The position numbers and the translations under genes were made by a program. A model generated the notes under the pieces. The model searched no databases, was not told the DNA's origin, and saw only the letters and a program-made list of their open reading frames with translations. From the NCBI RefSeq assembly GCF_020694005.1, contig NZ_CP073013.1, positions 2,428,578 to 2,492,577 of the forward strand: a DNA stretch of 64,000 nt. The letters are read 5' to 3'. The stretch is from Marinomonas profundi (GTDB lineage: Bacteria; Pseudomonadota; Gammaproteobacteria; Pseudomonadales; Marinomonadaceae). Shown one piece after another: positions 44,367 through 51,420 of this stretch; position 1 is the first letter of the stretch, and every line of letters starts with the position of its first letter.

Positions 44367-44935
44367 TGGCAGAAATAGTAAGCGGAACGGTAACGGACGC
44401 GGGCGCGCGGTACATAGCGCGAAAAGTGGCGGCGCTGGAAGACGTGGTGATAACACACTTTGTTTTGGCAAATGTGCCGGGAGCCAGCGAAACAACAACG
44501 GCGAATCCAGCAGCGGGCTTGCCAGCGGTGTCTCAAAGAGTTGGCGGAAATATCTCAGTTGGAGCGCCGCGTTATAACAACGACAACGCTGTAACGTATT
44601 CGCTCGTTCTCGGGTCAGACGTTGGCGATTTCGATTTTAATTTTTACGGTGCAGTAACAGATACGGGTGTATTGCTCGCATTTCAGTATTTGCCGGTGAA
44701 CAGAAAGAGAAAGGGAATCGGTCAGGTCATTAATCGAAATTTGGTGGTGCCATTTTCGAACGCCAAGCAAATGACGGGGGCGGATTTGCCAATCGAATCG
44801 TGGCAATACGACTACGAAAGCGAAATAGAAGCCATGCAAATGGGTGTCATGCAAAACAGTGTCGCGACTATTTCAGCGCTGAACAGCGCCATTAAAAATC
44901 ACGAAAGATTACTGAAATTGGAGAACAAAATATGA
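44366..44935 (+). CDS. Tail-collar fibre protein (DUF3751-type N-terminal domain)
   Basis: 189 residues. Begins EIVSGTVTDAGARYIARKVA and continues ITHFVLANVPGA, the usual start of phage tail-collar fibres that attach to the baseplate. It ends in a coiled coil. It lacks a receptor-binding tip, which appears to be supplied by the next, coupled gene: a split fibre. Confidence 0.85.
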   Translation: MAEIVSGTVTDAGARYIARKVAALEDVVITHFVLANVPGASETTTANPAAGLPAVSQRVGGNISVGAPRYNNDNAVTYSLVLGSDVGDFDFNFYGAVTDTGVLLAFQYLPVNRKRKGIGQVINRNLVVPFSNAKQMTGADLPIESWQYDYESEIEAMQMGVMQNSVATISALNSAIKNHERLLKLENKI

Positions 44936-46164
44936 GCGAGCTAACGCAAGCAACACAAGCGCTAACAAGCGCAACACAGCAAATGCAATCGGCAAAAGAA
45001 TCGTTTGAAGACATTCGTGAAGACGCAACGAAGGCGATTAATGACGTAAATGCAAATTTCGCTACCAAGGCCGCATCGCTAACGATTACAGCTACGGCAG
45101 GCTATCGCAACGCGGTTGAAAAAGCGTCCGGCGGTCGTAATACGATGATTTTGGACGCCCAAGGCAATGAAAATATTATGGTCGTGATTCCTCGTTTTAA
45201 CTGCGAAGACATCAATGCCGCCGTGTTGGCCGCAACGGGTGTCGACATGCAGTTGGGCGTAGGTACACATCCCGCGTTTCGCACAAATGGCGTGGATCGC
45301 GGGGAAATTTTGGTGGGTAAATATCAAGCATCGGCGGGCGTGGGCGGCGGTTGCTCTGTAATCGGCGGTGTTCAGCCGCGTACTAGCGTGAACTACGACA
45401 CAGCAAAATCAATGTCAGCGAACAAAGGCGCGAACTGGCACATGATGTCAATCCACGAGTGGGCTGCGATAGCGTTGTGGTCGCTAGCAAACGATACAGT
45501 GCCGCGTGGTAACACATATTACGGATTAGCTCACGATGCGCGCCACGAAACAGCATTGCGTGCTGACAACGGCATGCCCGGCAGCGTATCGGGTACGCCG
45601 AGAACGGATACGGGGTCAGGCCCAGTTACGTGGGCGCATGATCACAGCGCCTACGGCGTGCAAGATTTAGTCGGCAACGTGTGGGAATGGCTCGATCAGA
45701 TGCGCCTAGAAGATGGCCGAATTATCACAACGCTGGATAACGATCCATCTATCGTTGAGGAAAATTGGCACCGTCACACGGCGTATTTTGATTCGACGTC
45801 ATCGTCGCAATCTGGCACGGGCGACGTAGGATCATCGATCTTGAGCAGCACAATCACAAATCGAAACGGCCCAGTCGGCAACGACGCACACGATAATCCG
45901 TATGTGCATGACGCGTTGTTTTCGACGATTGCGAAAGATCCGAGCTATGCGCCAAACGAAGCCCTTCGTCGCTTGCTGATTGAGTCGGCAGGCGATACGG
46001 GTCTAGCAGGTGGTTTGTATGTGCGCAATTATGGCAGCCGATTCCCGCTGCGCGGTGGCAATTGGTACAACGGCTCGGCTGCCGGGTTGGGCGCGCTCAA
46101 TCTGGGCAATGCTCGTTCGTTTGCGAGCACGAGCATCGGGTTCCGCCCCGCTTTATTTGTGTAG
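44932..46164 (+). CDS. DGR target: tail-fibre tip with C-type-lectin/FGE-sulfatase fold and variable repeat
   Basis: 410 residues, ATGA-coupled to the collar fibre. Residues 1-50 form a coiled coil. About 80-407 match the formylglycine-generating-enzyme/CLec fold (WHMMSIHEWAAIALW, YGVQDLVGNVWEWLDQMRL, RFPLRGGNW, IGFRPA). The variable repeat encodes residues 369-407, nearly the C-terminus, as in Bordetella phage Mtd. Sites now changed from the template: 369, 379, 383, 392, 397, 399 and 401 (Ser, Tyr, Ala, Gly, Phe, Ser, Ser in place of Asn), plus one silent change. Presumed receptor-binding protein. Confidence 0.93.
   Translation: MSELTQATQALTSATQQMQSAKESFEDIREDATKAINDVNANFATKAASLTITATAGYRNAVEKASGGRNTMILDAQGNENIMVVIPRFNCEDINAAVLAATGVDMQLGVGTHPAFRTNGVDRGEILVGKYQASAGVGGGCSVIGGVQPRTSVNYDTAKSMSANKGANWHMMSIHEWAAIALWSLANDTVPRGNTYYGLAHDARHETALRADNGMPGSVSGTPRTDTGSGPVTWAHDHSAYGVQDLVGNVWEWLDQMRLEDGRIITTLDNDPSIVEENWHRHTAYFDSTSSSQSGTGDVGSSILSSTITNRNGPVGNDAHDNPYVHDALFSTIAKDPSYAPNEALRRLLIESAGDTGLAGGLYVRNYGSRFPLRGGNWYNGSAAGLGALNLGNARSFASTSIGFRPALFV
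46036..46152 (+). repeat. DGR variable repeat (VR), 117 bp
   Basis: Aligns without gaps to 46603-46719. All 11 mismatches lie where the template has A (A to G seven times, A to T three times, A to C once); the 91 non-A positions are identical. The last 18 bp (ATCGGGTTCCGCCCCGCT) are unchanged and GC-rich, the expected initiation-of-mutagenic-homology (IMH) end. The stop codon is at 46162-46164. Confidence 0.97.
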
Positions 46165-46184
46165 TGAGTTGTGAATCTTTGATG

Positions 46185-46202
46185 GCTGGGCGATAGCCCA
46201 GC
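46185..46202 (+). promoter_or_regulatory. Hairpin/cruciform with GATA (GRNA) tetraloop downstream of VR
   Basis: GCTGGGC-GATA-GCCCAGC: 7-bp perfect stem and a four-base loop fitting the GRNA rule seen at DGR targets such as Bordetella phage BPP-1, where a DNA cruciform after VR promotes retrohoming. It lies 33 bp past the VR end. Only a short GTTTTAC follows, so it would be a weak terminator. Confidence 0.75.
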
Positions 46203-46225
46203 GTTTTACTTGTCAGCAGTATGCG

Positions 46226-46591
46226 ATGGAGGTCGTTTTGACAGTATTAGTGATAGACGAAAAATGTAGAGAAATGATGATGTATGGATACAACGCTGTG
46301 CAGCAATTCCCAAAGCACGAAAAACACGTTTTGGGCGCTGAAATCAGGCTATCTATGCTGACTGTGCAGCGACTAATCATCACAGCGTACAAACGCTATC
46401 ACAAGAAAACGACGTTAACTGATTTAGATATCGAACTGTCAATACTACGTCGACGAGTAAGGCTAGCCAAAGATTTGCGTTATATCGATGTGAAAAAATA
46501 TCAGCTTTGGTCAGAAAAGCTGGTCGAAATAGGAAAAATGGTGGGCGGCTGGATAAAGGCCGCAAACCCACAGAAACAGGCTGTTGCATGA
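46226..46591 (+). CDS. avd: DGR accessory variability determinant Avd
   Basis: 121 residues (or 117 from TTG 46238, which has GGAGG 5 bp upstream and may be the true start). Helical and basic, four-helix-bundle length, with the C-terminal GKMVGGWIKAANPQKQ resembling the end of BPP-1 Avd (GRILGSWIARVN). Avd forms a pentamer that binds the reverse transcriptase and template RNA and is needed for retrohoming. It sits between VR and TR, the common DGR order; its stop overlaps the ATG of the RT frame. Confidence 0.9.
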   Translation: MEVVLTVLVIDEKCREMMMYGYNAVQQFPKHEKHVLGAEIRLSMLTVQRLIITAYKRYHKKTTLTDLDIELSILRRRVRLAKDLRYIDVKKYQLWSEKLVEIGKMVGGWIKAANPQKQAVA

Positions 46592-47883
46592 TGAATAAGC
46601 GGAACCGATTCCCGCTACGCGGTGGCAATTGGAACAACGGCTCGAATGCCGGGTTGGGCGCGCTCAATCTGAACAATGCTCGTTCGAATGCGAACACGAA
46701 CATCGGGTTCCGCCCCGCTCTTGATAATGCCAGAAACAGTAACGCCAAGGCGTGCTGTCAGTGCGGTCATGAAAAGGATGCAGCATCCTCGCCGATTGGC
46801 GGAACACGAATCACCTCGCTCGATGCGTCGAGCGAGTGTTTATACGAACAGATTTATCAGTTTGAAAACATACTGAATGCGGCATATCAGTGTCGGCTCG
46901 GTAAAACAACAAACACGGCGGTATTGTCGTTTTTTAACAATCTCGAAGAAAACGTGATCAACATACAGAATGAATTGGTCTGGCAAATGTATCAAATGTC
47001 GCTCTATCATCATTTTTATGTGTTTGAGCCAAAGCGCCGGCTAATTAGCGCGCCGCATTTTCGGGACAGGGTTGTGCACAGGGCGATTTATAACATCATC
47101 GAACCGCTGTTTGATCGCCAATATATCTATGATTCCTATGCGTGTCGCAAAGGTAAAGGCACGCACAAGGGTGCGGATCGGGCGCAATCGTTCGTGCAGC
47201 AAGTCGAGCGCAAACACGGCAAAGCGTATGCGCTAAAAGCAGACATTAGTAAGTATTTTTCGAGCATCGATCACAGCATATTGAAATCGATACTAGATCA
47301 AAAATTAAGGTGCCAGCGCACCAAGGCGCTGTTGTTTTACATTATCGACAATAGCCCAAGCGACGCGCCGGGAGTTGGCATCCCGCTGGGAAATTTGACT
47401 AGCCAAGTGTTTGCCAACGTGTATTTGCACGAATTGGATTGGTTCGTAAAGCACACGCTAAAAGCGCCAAAATACATGCGCTACATGGACGATTTTACAA
47501 TCGTGCATCACGACAAAGCGCAATTGCACGCGTGGCGTGAACAGATAGAGCGGTTTCTGTGGTCAAAATTGAGACTGCAAACAAACAGCAAAACGCAAGT
47601 ATTCCCGATCGCAAAACACAACGGGAGGGCGTTGGATTTCCTCGGCTATCGGATTTACTCAACGCATCGGCTGTTACGCAAATGCAGCGTGAAAAGAATT
47701 AAAACCAAGCTGCGTAAATTTCAAAAGAAATACGCCGCGGGAGAGGTCGATCTAATCGACATACAGCAAAACATACAAAGCTGGCTGGGCCATGCGCGCC
47801 ACGCTAGCACACAGCGATTAACGCAAAAACTACTGAGCATAAAACTCAAGAGAGGCAAAGATGGAACAGACATACATTTTTAA
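46588..47883 (+). CDS. DGR reverse transcriptase
   Basis: 431 residues from ATG 46588. The RT core starts near LYEQIYQFENIL and shows ADISKYFSSID (motif 3), the DGR-type IPLGNLTSQVFANVYL (motif 4, GxxxSQ instead of the retroviral QGxxxSP), catalytic YMDD at 299-302, and LQTNSKTQVF and LDFLGYRI. It copies the template RNA with frequent misincorporation at adenines. No ATG, GTG or TTG occurs in frame between the TR and the RT core, so the TR and the following structured stretch are read as residues 6-80 unless an unusual start is used. Confidence 0.93.
   Translation: MMNKRNRFPLRGGNWNNGSNAGLGALNLNNARSNANTNIGFRPALDNARNSNAKACCQCGHEKDAASSPIGGTRITSLDASSECLYEQIYQFENILNAAYQCRLGKTTNTAVLSFFNNLEENVINIQNELVWQMYQMSLYHHFYVFEPKRRLISAPHFRDRVVHRAIYNIIEPLFDRQYIYDSYACRKGKGTHKGADRAQSFVQQVERKHGKAYALKADISKYFSSIDHSILKSILDQKLRCQRTKALLFYIIDNSPSDAPGVGIPLGNLTSQVFANVYLHELDWFVKHTLKAPKYMRYMDDFTIVHHDKAQLHAWREQIERFLWSKLRLQTNSKTQVFPIAKHNGRALDFLGYRIYSTHRLLRKCSVKRIKTKLRKFQKKYAAGEVDLIDIQQNIQSWLGHARHASTQRLTQKLLSIKLKRGKDGTDIHF
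46603..46719 (+). repeat. DGR template repeat (TR), 117 bp
   Basis: Starts 11 bp after the avd stop, 567 bp downstream of the VR in the same orientation. It has 26 adenines, largely as AAC/AAT codons in the VR frame, so each targeted Asn codon can reach up to 15 amino acids without stops. It is also in frame with the RT gene. Confidence 0.97.
46815..46836 (+). ncRNA. Strong hairpin in the post-TR spacer of the DGR RNA
   Basis: A 9-bp perfect stem (CTCGCTCGA with its complement) around TGCG, about 95 bp after the TR. A smaller GGATG/CATCC hairpin precedes it at about 46776-46788. In BPP-1 a structured spacer of about this length between TR and RT is needed for cDNA priming, so this is probably the equivalent part of the template RNA. 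Confidence 0.6.
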
Positions 47884-48130
47884 CAACGAAAGTCACAAAG
47901 ATTTCACAGCGGCGTACATGACCGCATTGGGCATGGATCAAGAGCAAATCGATTCAGTCATCGCGCAGCGCGATTTCGAACTATCGCAAAACGTGCAAAA
48001 ACGAGAGGCCGCGTACAAGCGCGAATCAGATCCGCTTTACATGGAGTGGCAGTACGATCAGACGGAAGAAGCGGGACAGAAATGGCGTGATAAGGTCGCA
48101 GAGATCAAAGAGCGCTTTCCGCTGGCTTAA
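47861..48130 (+). CDS. Small phage protein after the DGR RT
   Basis: 89 residues, ATG 47861 with AGAGG, overlapping the RT end by 23 bp. Acidic, helical (FTAAYMTALGMDQEQIDSVIAQRDFELSQ). It resembles small tail-fibre chaperone-like proteins in size and place, but no family is recognised. It could serve the fibre or the DGR. Confidence 0.6.
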   Translation: MEQTYIFNNESHKDFTAAYMTALGMDQEQIDSVIAQRDFELSQNVQKREAAYKRESDPLYMEWQYDQTEEAGQKWRDKVAEIKERFPLA

Positions 48131-48143
48131 AAGGGGCTGAAAT

Positions 48144-48317
48144 ATGCTTGGTATTGATTGGTTGGTGCTGGGTGCGGCGGCGTTAGTGTCGTGGGGTGTA
48201 AATACACTACTGGCACCTGAACCGCCACCGCCTCGGCCTATATGCTACGTGATAGAGCCGCATGGCGATGGGCAACTGTCTACGCCAGTGTGGTGTGACG
48301 AGGTTGTTAAAAAATGA
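48144..48317 (+). CDS. Small membrane-anchored phage protein (57 aa)
   Basis: MLGIDWLVLGAAALVSWGVN helix, then a Pro-rich linker (LAPEPPPPRP) and a short end with two Cys. AAGGGG precedes the ATG and the stop is ATGA-coupled to the next gene. Function unknown. Confidence 0.55.
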   Translation: MLGIDWLVLGAAALVSWGVNTLLAPEPPPPRPICYVIEPHGDGQLSTPVWCDEVVKK

Positions 48318-48871
48318 TAATCCTCGTTCTGGATAAAACAAACATCGAGGGCTACGGACACACGGTAAACTGTAAATTCAGTTTGCCGGAATCCGATTTG
48401 TCCGGAAAAAGTTCATCGACTGCAGGCGCGGAAGAGGGCGACAAAGCGTGTCGTTTACGTGTCTCTTTGAAAATCAAATACAACACACCGGACTTTCTAA
48501 AAAACATCAAGTTGCTAAGTATGGCGAAAGACGAAAACAAAGGCACGCGGAAGGTTTACAACATTGAAAACCAAACCGCCAAAGCCTTTGGCGTCCGTCA
48601 GGTTCGTTTCACAGACGAGGTAAGCGCGCAAGAGCTAGACGAAGAACAGGCGTGGTCTGTGTCGTTTACTCTGATAGAGCATTTATCAATCGCTGAAAAA
48701 GTCGAAACACAGAAAATCAAAGAAGAAGAACCGAAAGCTGCGCCGGCTGATGAAAAAGTTATATCTGAGGTTTCAGCGGCGGAAAGTGAGCCGGCGGGGT
48801 GGTTTGAAAAACTACTGGCGCGGATAGATAAAGGCTTGGCAGAAGAGGAAAAAAAAGGCGATGAAGTATGA
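48314..48871 (+). CDS. Baseplate complex protein (gpU-like position)
   Basis: 185 residues. A beta domain (LVLDKTNIEGYGHTVNCKFSLPES, CRLRVSLKIKY) is followed by an acidic, Ala/Glu-rich tail with an amphipathic end. Its place before the hub and spike genes and its size match HP1-type baseplate complex proteins. It overlaps the next gene by 11 bp. Confidence 0.65.
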   Translation: MIILVLDKTNIEGYGHTVNCKFSLPESDLSGKSSSTAGAEEGDKACRLRVSLKIKYNTPDFLKNIKLLSMAKDENKGTRKVYNIENQTAKAFGVRQVRFTDEVSAQELDEEQAWSVSFTLIEHLSIAEKVETQKIKEEEPKAAPADEKVISEVSAAESEPAGWFEKLLARIDKGLAEEEKKGDEV

Positions 48872-49544
48872 TTACATGCTTAAAATTAATGGTGAAAGGG
48901 CGGGGTTGGTTTCGCATGATGTAGCACTAAATACCATGATGCCAGGTCGAGCAACGTTTGTCGTAGAAAGCGCGGTTTCACTAAGTGGGACCGCGTTTTT
49001 TTCGTTTGGGGTTGATGGCCGTCAACAACAAGGGCAATTCTATGGATACATAGAACGATCAACGCCAGCGGGAAAAGGCGTACAAACCATCTTTTGTCGG
49101 GAGAAATCCAACATGCTAGAAATGCCGGTTCCATTGGCATTGCGTAACGTCACATTAAAAGAAGTGCTAACCAAGGTTAAGGAAATAACAGGGCTAGGTT
49201 TTGATTTGCCCGTTGCTGATTACGCGGCTAAAAAAGTGCCTCACTTCATCAACACGGGCAACGGCTTCCATCTTATCAAAGCCATTGCTGATGTATTCGG
49301 CATAAGCGGCTATTTGTGGCAGCAAAGGCGAGACGGTTTAATCTATGTAGGATCGTGGAAAGACGGCCATTGGCCAGACACGCCAATACACATACCGGCG
49401 GCGGTGCTCGATAAACAATTGGCAACGCAAAGCGCCGAGATTATGGCAATACCAGGTATACGGCCAAACTATCTATTAAACGATAACCGTCTTACTAGCG
49501 TGCGAATGATCGAATCAAAAATGGTGGTTTCATGGAAGCGATAG
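48861..49544 (+). CDS. Baseplate hub protein (gpD-like)
   Basis: 227 residues. Its features suggest a gpD/gp27-type hub: an N-terminal beta domain (GERAGLVSHDVALNTMMPGRATFVVE), FYGYIERS, TIFCREKSNML, a LKEVLTKVKEITGL helix and a C-terminal YLLNDNRLTSVRM. It is shorter than P2 gpD (about 390). Overlaps the spike gene by 13 bp, consistent with hub and spike acting together. Confidence 0.65.
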   Translation: MKYDYMLKINGERAGLVSHDVALNTMMPGRATFVVESAVSLSGTAFFSFGVDGRQQQGQFYGYIERSTPAGKGVQTIFCREKSNMLEMPVPLALRNVTLKEVLTKVKEITGLGFDLPVADYAAKKVPHFINTGNGFHLIKAIADVFGISGYLWQQRRDGLIYVGSWKDGHWPDTPIHIPAAVLDKQLATQSAEIMAIPGIRPNYLLNDNRLTSVRMIESKMVVSWKR

Positions 49545-50272
49545 TTGAACGCGTACTCATGCGCAAATACCCAGAATTAAAAAGCGGTTGGCATTTACCC
49601 ATGTGGGCCAAAGTAACCGACATACTCACGCCGTTGGCGGGGGAGTTGGCAACGGAAGAAACGCCCGTGTATTCTGTGTCTGTTCAACTGCTAAAAGCCA
49701 ACGGACAAGAAGATAAAGACATACCAATAATAGAAGATGTCTTATTACCCGTTCCAGCGGGCGGCGAACAGCGCGGCTTTTGGTCAAAGCCAAGCAAAGG
49801 CACTATTGTTGAATTGGCTTTTGCTTATGGATCGCCCGCACACCCGTTCATTAGGTCCATATTGCCCCACGGTTTGAAGCTGCCCAACATGGCCGAGACG
49901 GATCAACGCTGGCAACAATCAGAAACCGGATACATACAAGTAAACAAAGACAACGAATGGGAAACCAAAGGCAAGAACAGCACAACAGAAATAGAAGAAG
50001 ACTTACGGTTCAAGGCTGGAAAGCTGCATGAAATGATCGCAGCAAAGCACCACGCTGGTGACGATACGACAAACATTTATAGCCTGCTTCACGACCTAAT
50101 GAACACCGTGGCAGACCTCGCGAAAATTGCAGGAACGCACAACCACTCATACACATGGAGTGATCCGGGTGGAGCGGGCACAACATCACCACCAATGAAC
50201 ACCGCCAGCTACACACAAAAAGGCGCGGAAGCCACGGAACAAGCGGGTAAGCTGCAACCATTACTTAAGTAA
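49532..50272 (+). CDS. V: Baseplate assembly/spike protein (gpV-like)
   Basis: 246 residues. An OB-like N-terminal domain (WAKVTDILTPLAGE, VPAGGEQRGFWSKPSKGTIVELAFAYGSPAHPFIRSIL) is typical of phage gpV/gp45 spikes. A beta-helix-like middle follows, and the end has GTHNHSYTW (HNH-type metal site of spike tips is plausible). Last structural gene, followed by a strong terminator. Confidence 0.82.
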   Translation: MEAIVERVLMRKYPELKSGWHLPMWAKVTDILTPLAGELATEETPVYSVSVQLLKANGQEDKDIPIIEDVLLPVPAGGEQRGFWSKPSKGTIVELAFAYGSPAHPFIRSILPHGLKLPNMAETDQRWQQSETGYIQVNKDNEWETKGKNSTTEIEEDLRFKAGKLHEMIAAKHHAGDDTTNIYSLLHDLMNTVADLAKIAGTHNHSYTWSDPGGAGTTSPPMNTASYTQKGAEATEQAGKLQPLLK

Positions 50273-50293
50273 CCAGCACACCACACAACAACC

Positions 50294-50318
50294 AAAGGGC
50301 GCATACTGCGCCCTTTTT
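50294..50318 (+). terminator. Terminator of the rightward late operon
   Basis: AGGGCGCA pairs with TGCGCCCT around TAC, followed by TTTTT; 24 bp after the spike gene stop. Confidence 0.92.
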
Positions 50319-50319
50319 C

Positions 50320-50692
50320 ATGCCAGCAACCAGCCCGCGCGCCGCTTCCCCGACCCCCAAAAAGCACTCCTCCCCACGCCCGCACGCTTTACGCTTTTTC
50401 TTATTCCTGCAATTCTAAAAGCGCAATTAAAAGCCGCCACAGCCCGTATAGCGTGCGTTTCTATAAAAAATGGAATTGCAGCAACATGAAATAAATTGCA
50501 GCTTAAAACGGCTGAGAATAGACGCAAAAAACGCTGAAAGCCTTATGGTTTCCGTGCTGCACTGTTTTCGACGTCTAAAACACTGCAAAAAAACGGCACG
50601 CATTAAAATGAGCGAAAAAGTAAGAGGTTTGATAGAATTCATACACTGTTTTTTTAGTTATCTCTGTTGTTTTTTCAATTGAACTTACGTAA
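50320..50692. other. AT-rich right end of the prophage without a convincing gene
   Basis: About 370 bp. Only short open frames occur (for example a basic Cys-rich 70-codon frame at 50470-50682 without ribosome site or recognisable family). It leads into the arm-type repeats next to attR. Confidence 0.5.
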
Positions 50693-50712
50693 AGGGGTAA
50701 TATAGGGGGTAA
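50693..50712 (+). promoter_or_regulatory. Putative integrase arm-type sites, right
   Basis: Same paired GGGGTAA arrangement as 14124-14143, 19 of 20 bases identical, 63 bp from the attR core. A possible promoter for trpG (TTGAAC at 50679, 16 bp, TATAGG at 50701) overlaps it. Confidence 0.6.
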
Positions 50713-50765
50713 CATATAGCAATGAATTTTTATTTATTGAATAAAATCAAAGGCTTAATTGATTT

Positions 50766-51350
50766 ATGTTATTGATGATCGATAACTATGACTCTTTCAC
50801 TTATAACCTTGTGCAGTATTTTCGTGAGTTGGGTGCGGATGTTCGGGTGTATCGTAATGACGATATCAGTGTCGAGGAAATAGAGCGTCTTGCGCCTTCA
50901 CATTTGGTTATCTCGCCGGGGCCTTGTACCCCGAATGAAGCAGGTGTTTCTATGGCGGCGATTGCGGCTTTTGCCGGTAAAATCCCCATCTTGGGTATTT
51001 GCTTAGGTCATCAAAGTATTGCTCAGGTCTTTGGTGGCGAGGTAATTCGTGCTAAAAATGTTATGCACGGCAAGACGTCGTTAATTTATCATCAAAATAG
51101 CTCGGTGTTTACTGGTTTGCCAAATCCGCAAACGGCGACGCGTTACCATTCTTTGGCGGTCGCGGCGGATACTTTGCCCGATTGTCTTGAAGTGACCGCT
51201 TGGACTCAAACCCCAGCGGGAGAGAAAGATGAAATTATGGGGATTCGACATAAAACCCTTGCTGTGGAAGGGGTGCAATTTCACCCTGAGTCGATTCTAA
51301 CTGAGGCGGGCCATGCTTTATTGGCCAATTTCTTAGCACGACGTTCTTAA
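50766..51350 (+). CDS. trpG: Anthranilate synthase component II, glutamine amidotransferase (TrpG)
   Basis: 194 residues; supplies ammonia for anthranilate synthesis in tryptophan (and possibly folate-type PabA) metabolism. [11 protein letters not shown], the nucleophile in GICLGHQ, and FHPES of the triad. The first six codons (MLLMID) are part of the phage attachment region: the native start is stranded at 13987. The coding sequence is complete and identical at protein level across the junction, but promoter and ribosome site (weak AAAGG at 12 bp) are now phage-supplied. Confidence 0.96.
   Translation: MLLMIDNYDSFTYNLVQYFRELGADVRVYRNDDISVEEIERLAPSHLVISPGPCTPNEAGVSMAAIAAFAGKIPILGICLGHQSIAQVFGGEVIRAKNVMHGKTSLIYHQNSSVFTGLPNPQTATRYHSLAVAADTLPDCLEVTAWTQTPAGEKDEIMGIRHKTLAVEGVQFHPESILTEAGHALLANFLARRS
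50775..50785 (+). other. attR core inside trpG codons 4-7
   Basis: ATGATCGATAA, identical to attL. Everything from codon 7 (AAC) onward is host trpG. Confidence 0.85.
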
Positions 51351-51410
51351 TACGACGTTCTTAATACGACGATTTAATACGACGATTTAATACGACAGTT
51401 TAATACGATA
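51337..51410 (+). repeat. Tandem 13-14-bp repeats at the trpG-trpD junction
   Basis: Five and a half units related to TACGACGTTCTTAA: 51337-51350 (last trpG codons and stop), 51351-51364, 51365-51377, 51378-51390, 51391-51403 and a partial unit to 51410. Each unit carries a TAA, so array length changes do not extend TrpG. The ribosome site of trpD (GGAGAGG) follows directly. Confidence 0.9.
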
Positions 51411-51420
51411 GGAGAGGCTG

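Larger units (their letters stand above)
13996..50785. mobile_element. P2/HP1-type (Peduoviridae-like) prophage with a DGR, inserted in trpG
   Basis: About 36.8 kb bounded by the 11-bp core repeat ATGATCGATAA (13996-14006 and 50775-50785). It contains integrase, repressor/Cro switch, gpA-type replication protein, Ogr-type activator, the P2 capsid and packaging set (Q, P, O, N, M, L), tail completion R and S, DUF2586 sheath, DUF2597 tube, tape measure, gpJ/gpI baseplate, fibres and a spike. DUF2586/DUF2597/DUF2590-type proteins point to the HP1/K139 branch of P2-like phages. No structural gene is visibly broken, so it may be inducible; that is inference. Confidence 0.93.

Noticed and set aside
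46185..46202. Simple rho-independent terminator reading only
   Set aside because: Only four T follow and avd must be expressed downstream; the loop and location fit a DGR target hairpin better, although weak termination is not excluded.
46676..46876. Open frame starting in the TR as an alternative RT start
   Set aside because: It is in another frame from the RT and ends after 66 codons; its residues are Arg-rich without family features.
47861..48130. Second DGR target or second VR
   Set aside because: No further sequence similar to the TR is found in this gene or elsewhere in the window.
50470..50682. Small gene at the right prophage end
   Set aside because: No ribosome site, unusual composition, and it runs into the integrase arm region.
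13996..50785. Mu-like transposable prophage
   Set aside because: No transposase A/B genes or Mu ends; a tyrosine integrase, att core and P2-type capsid and replication genes are present instead.
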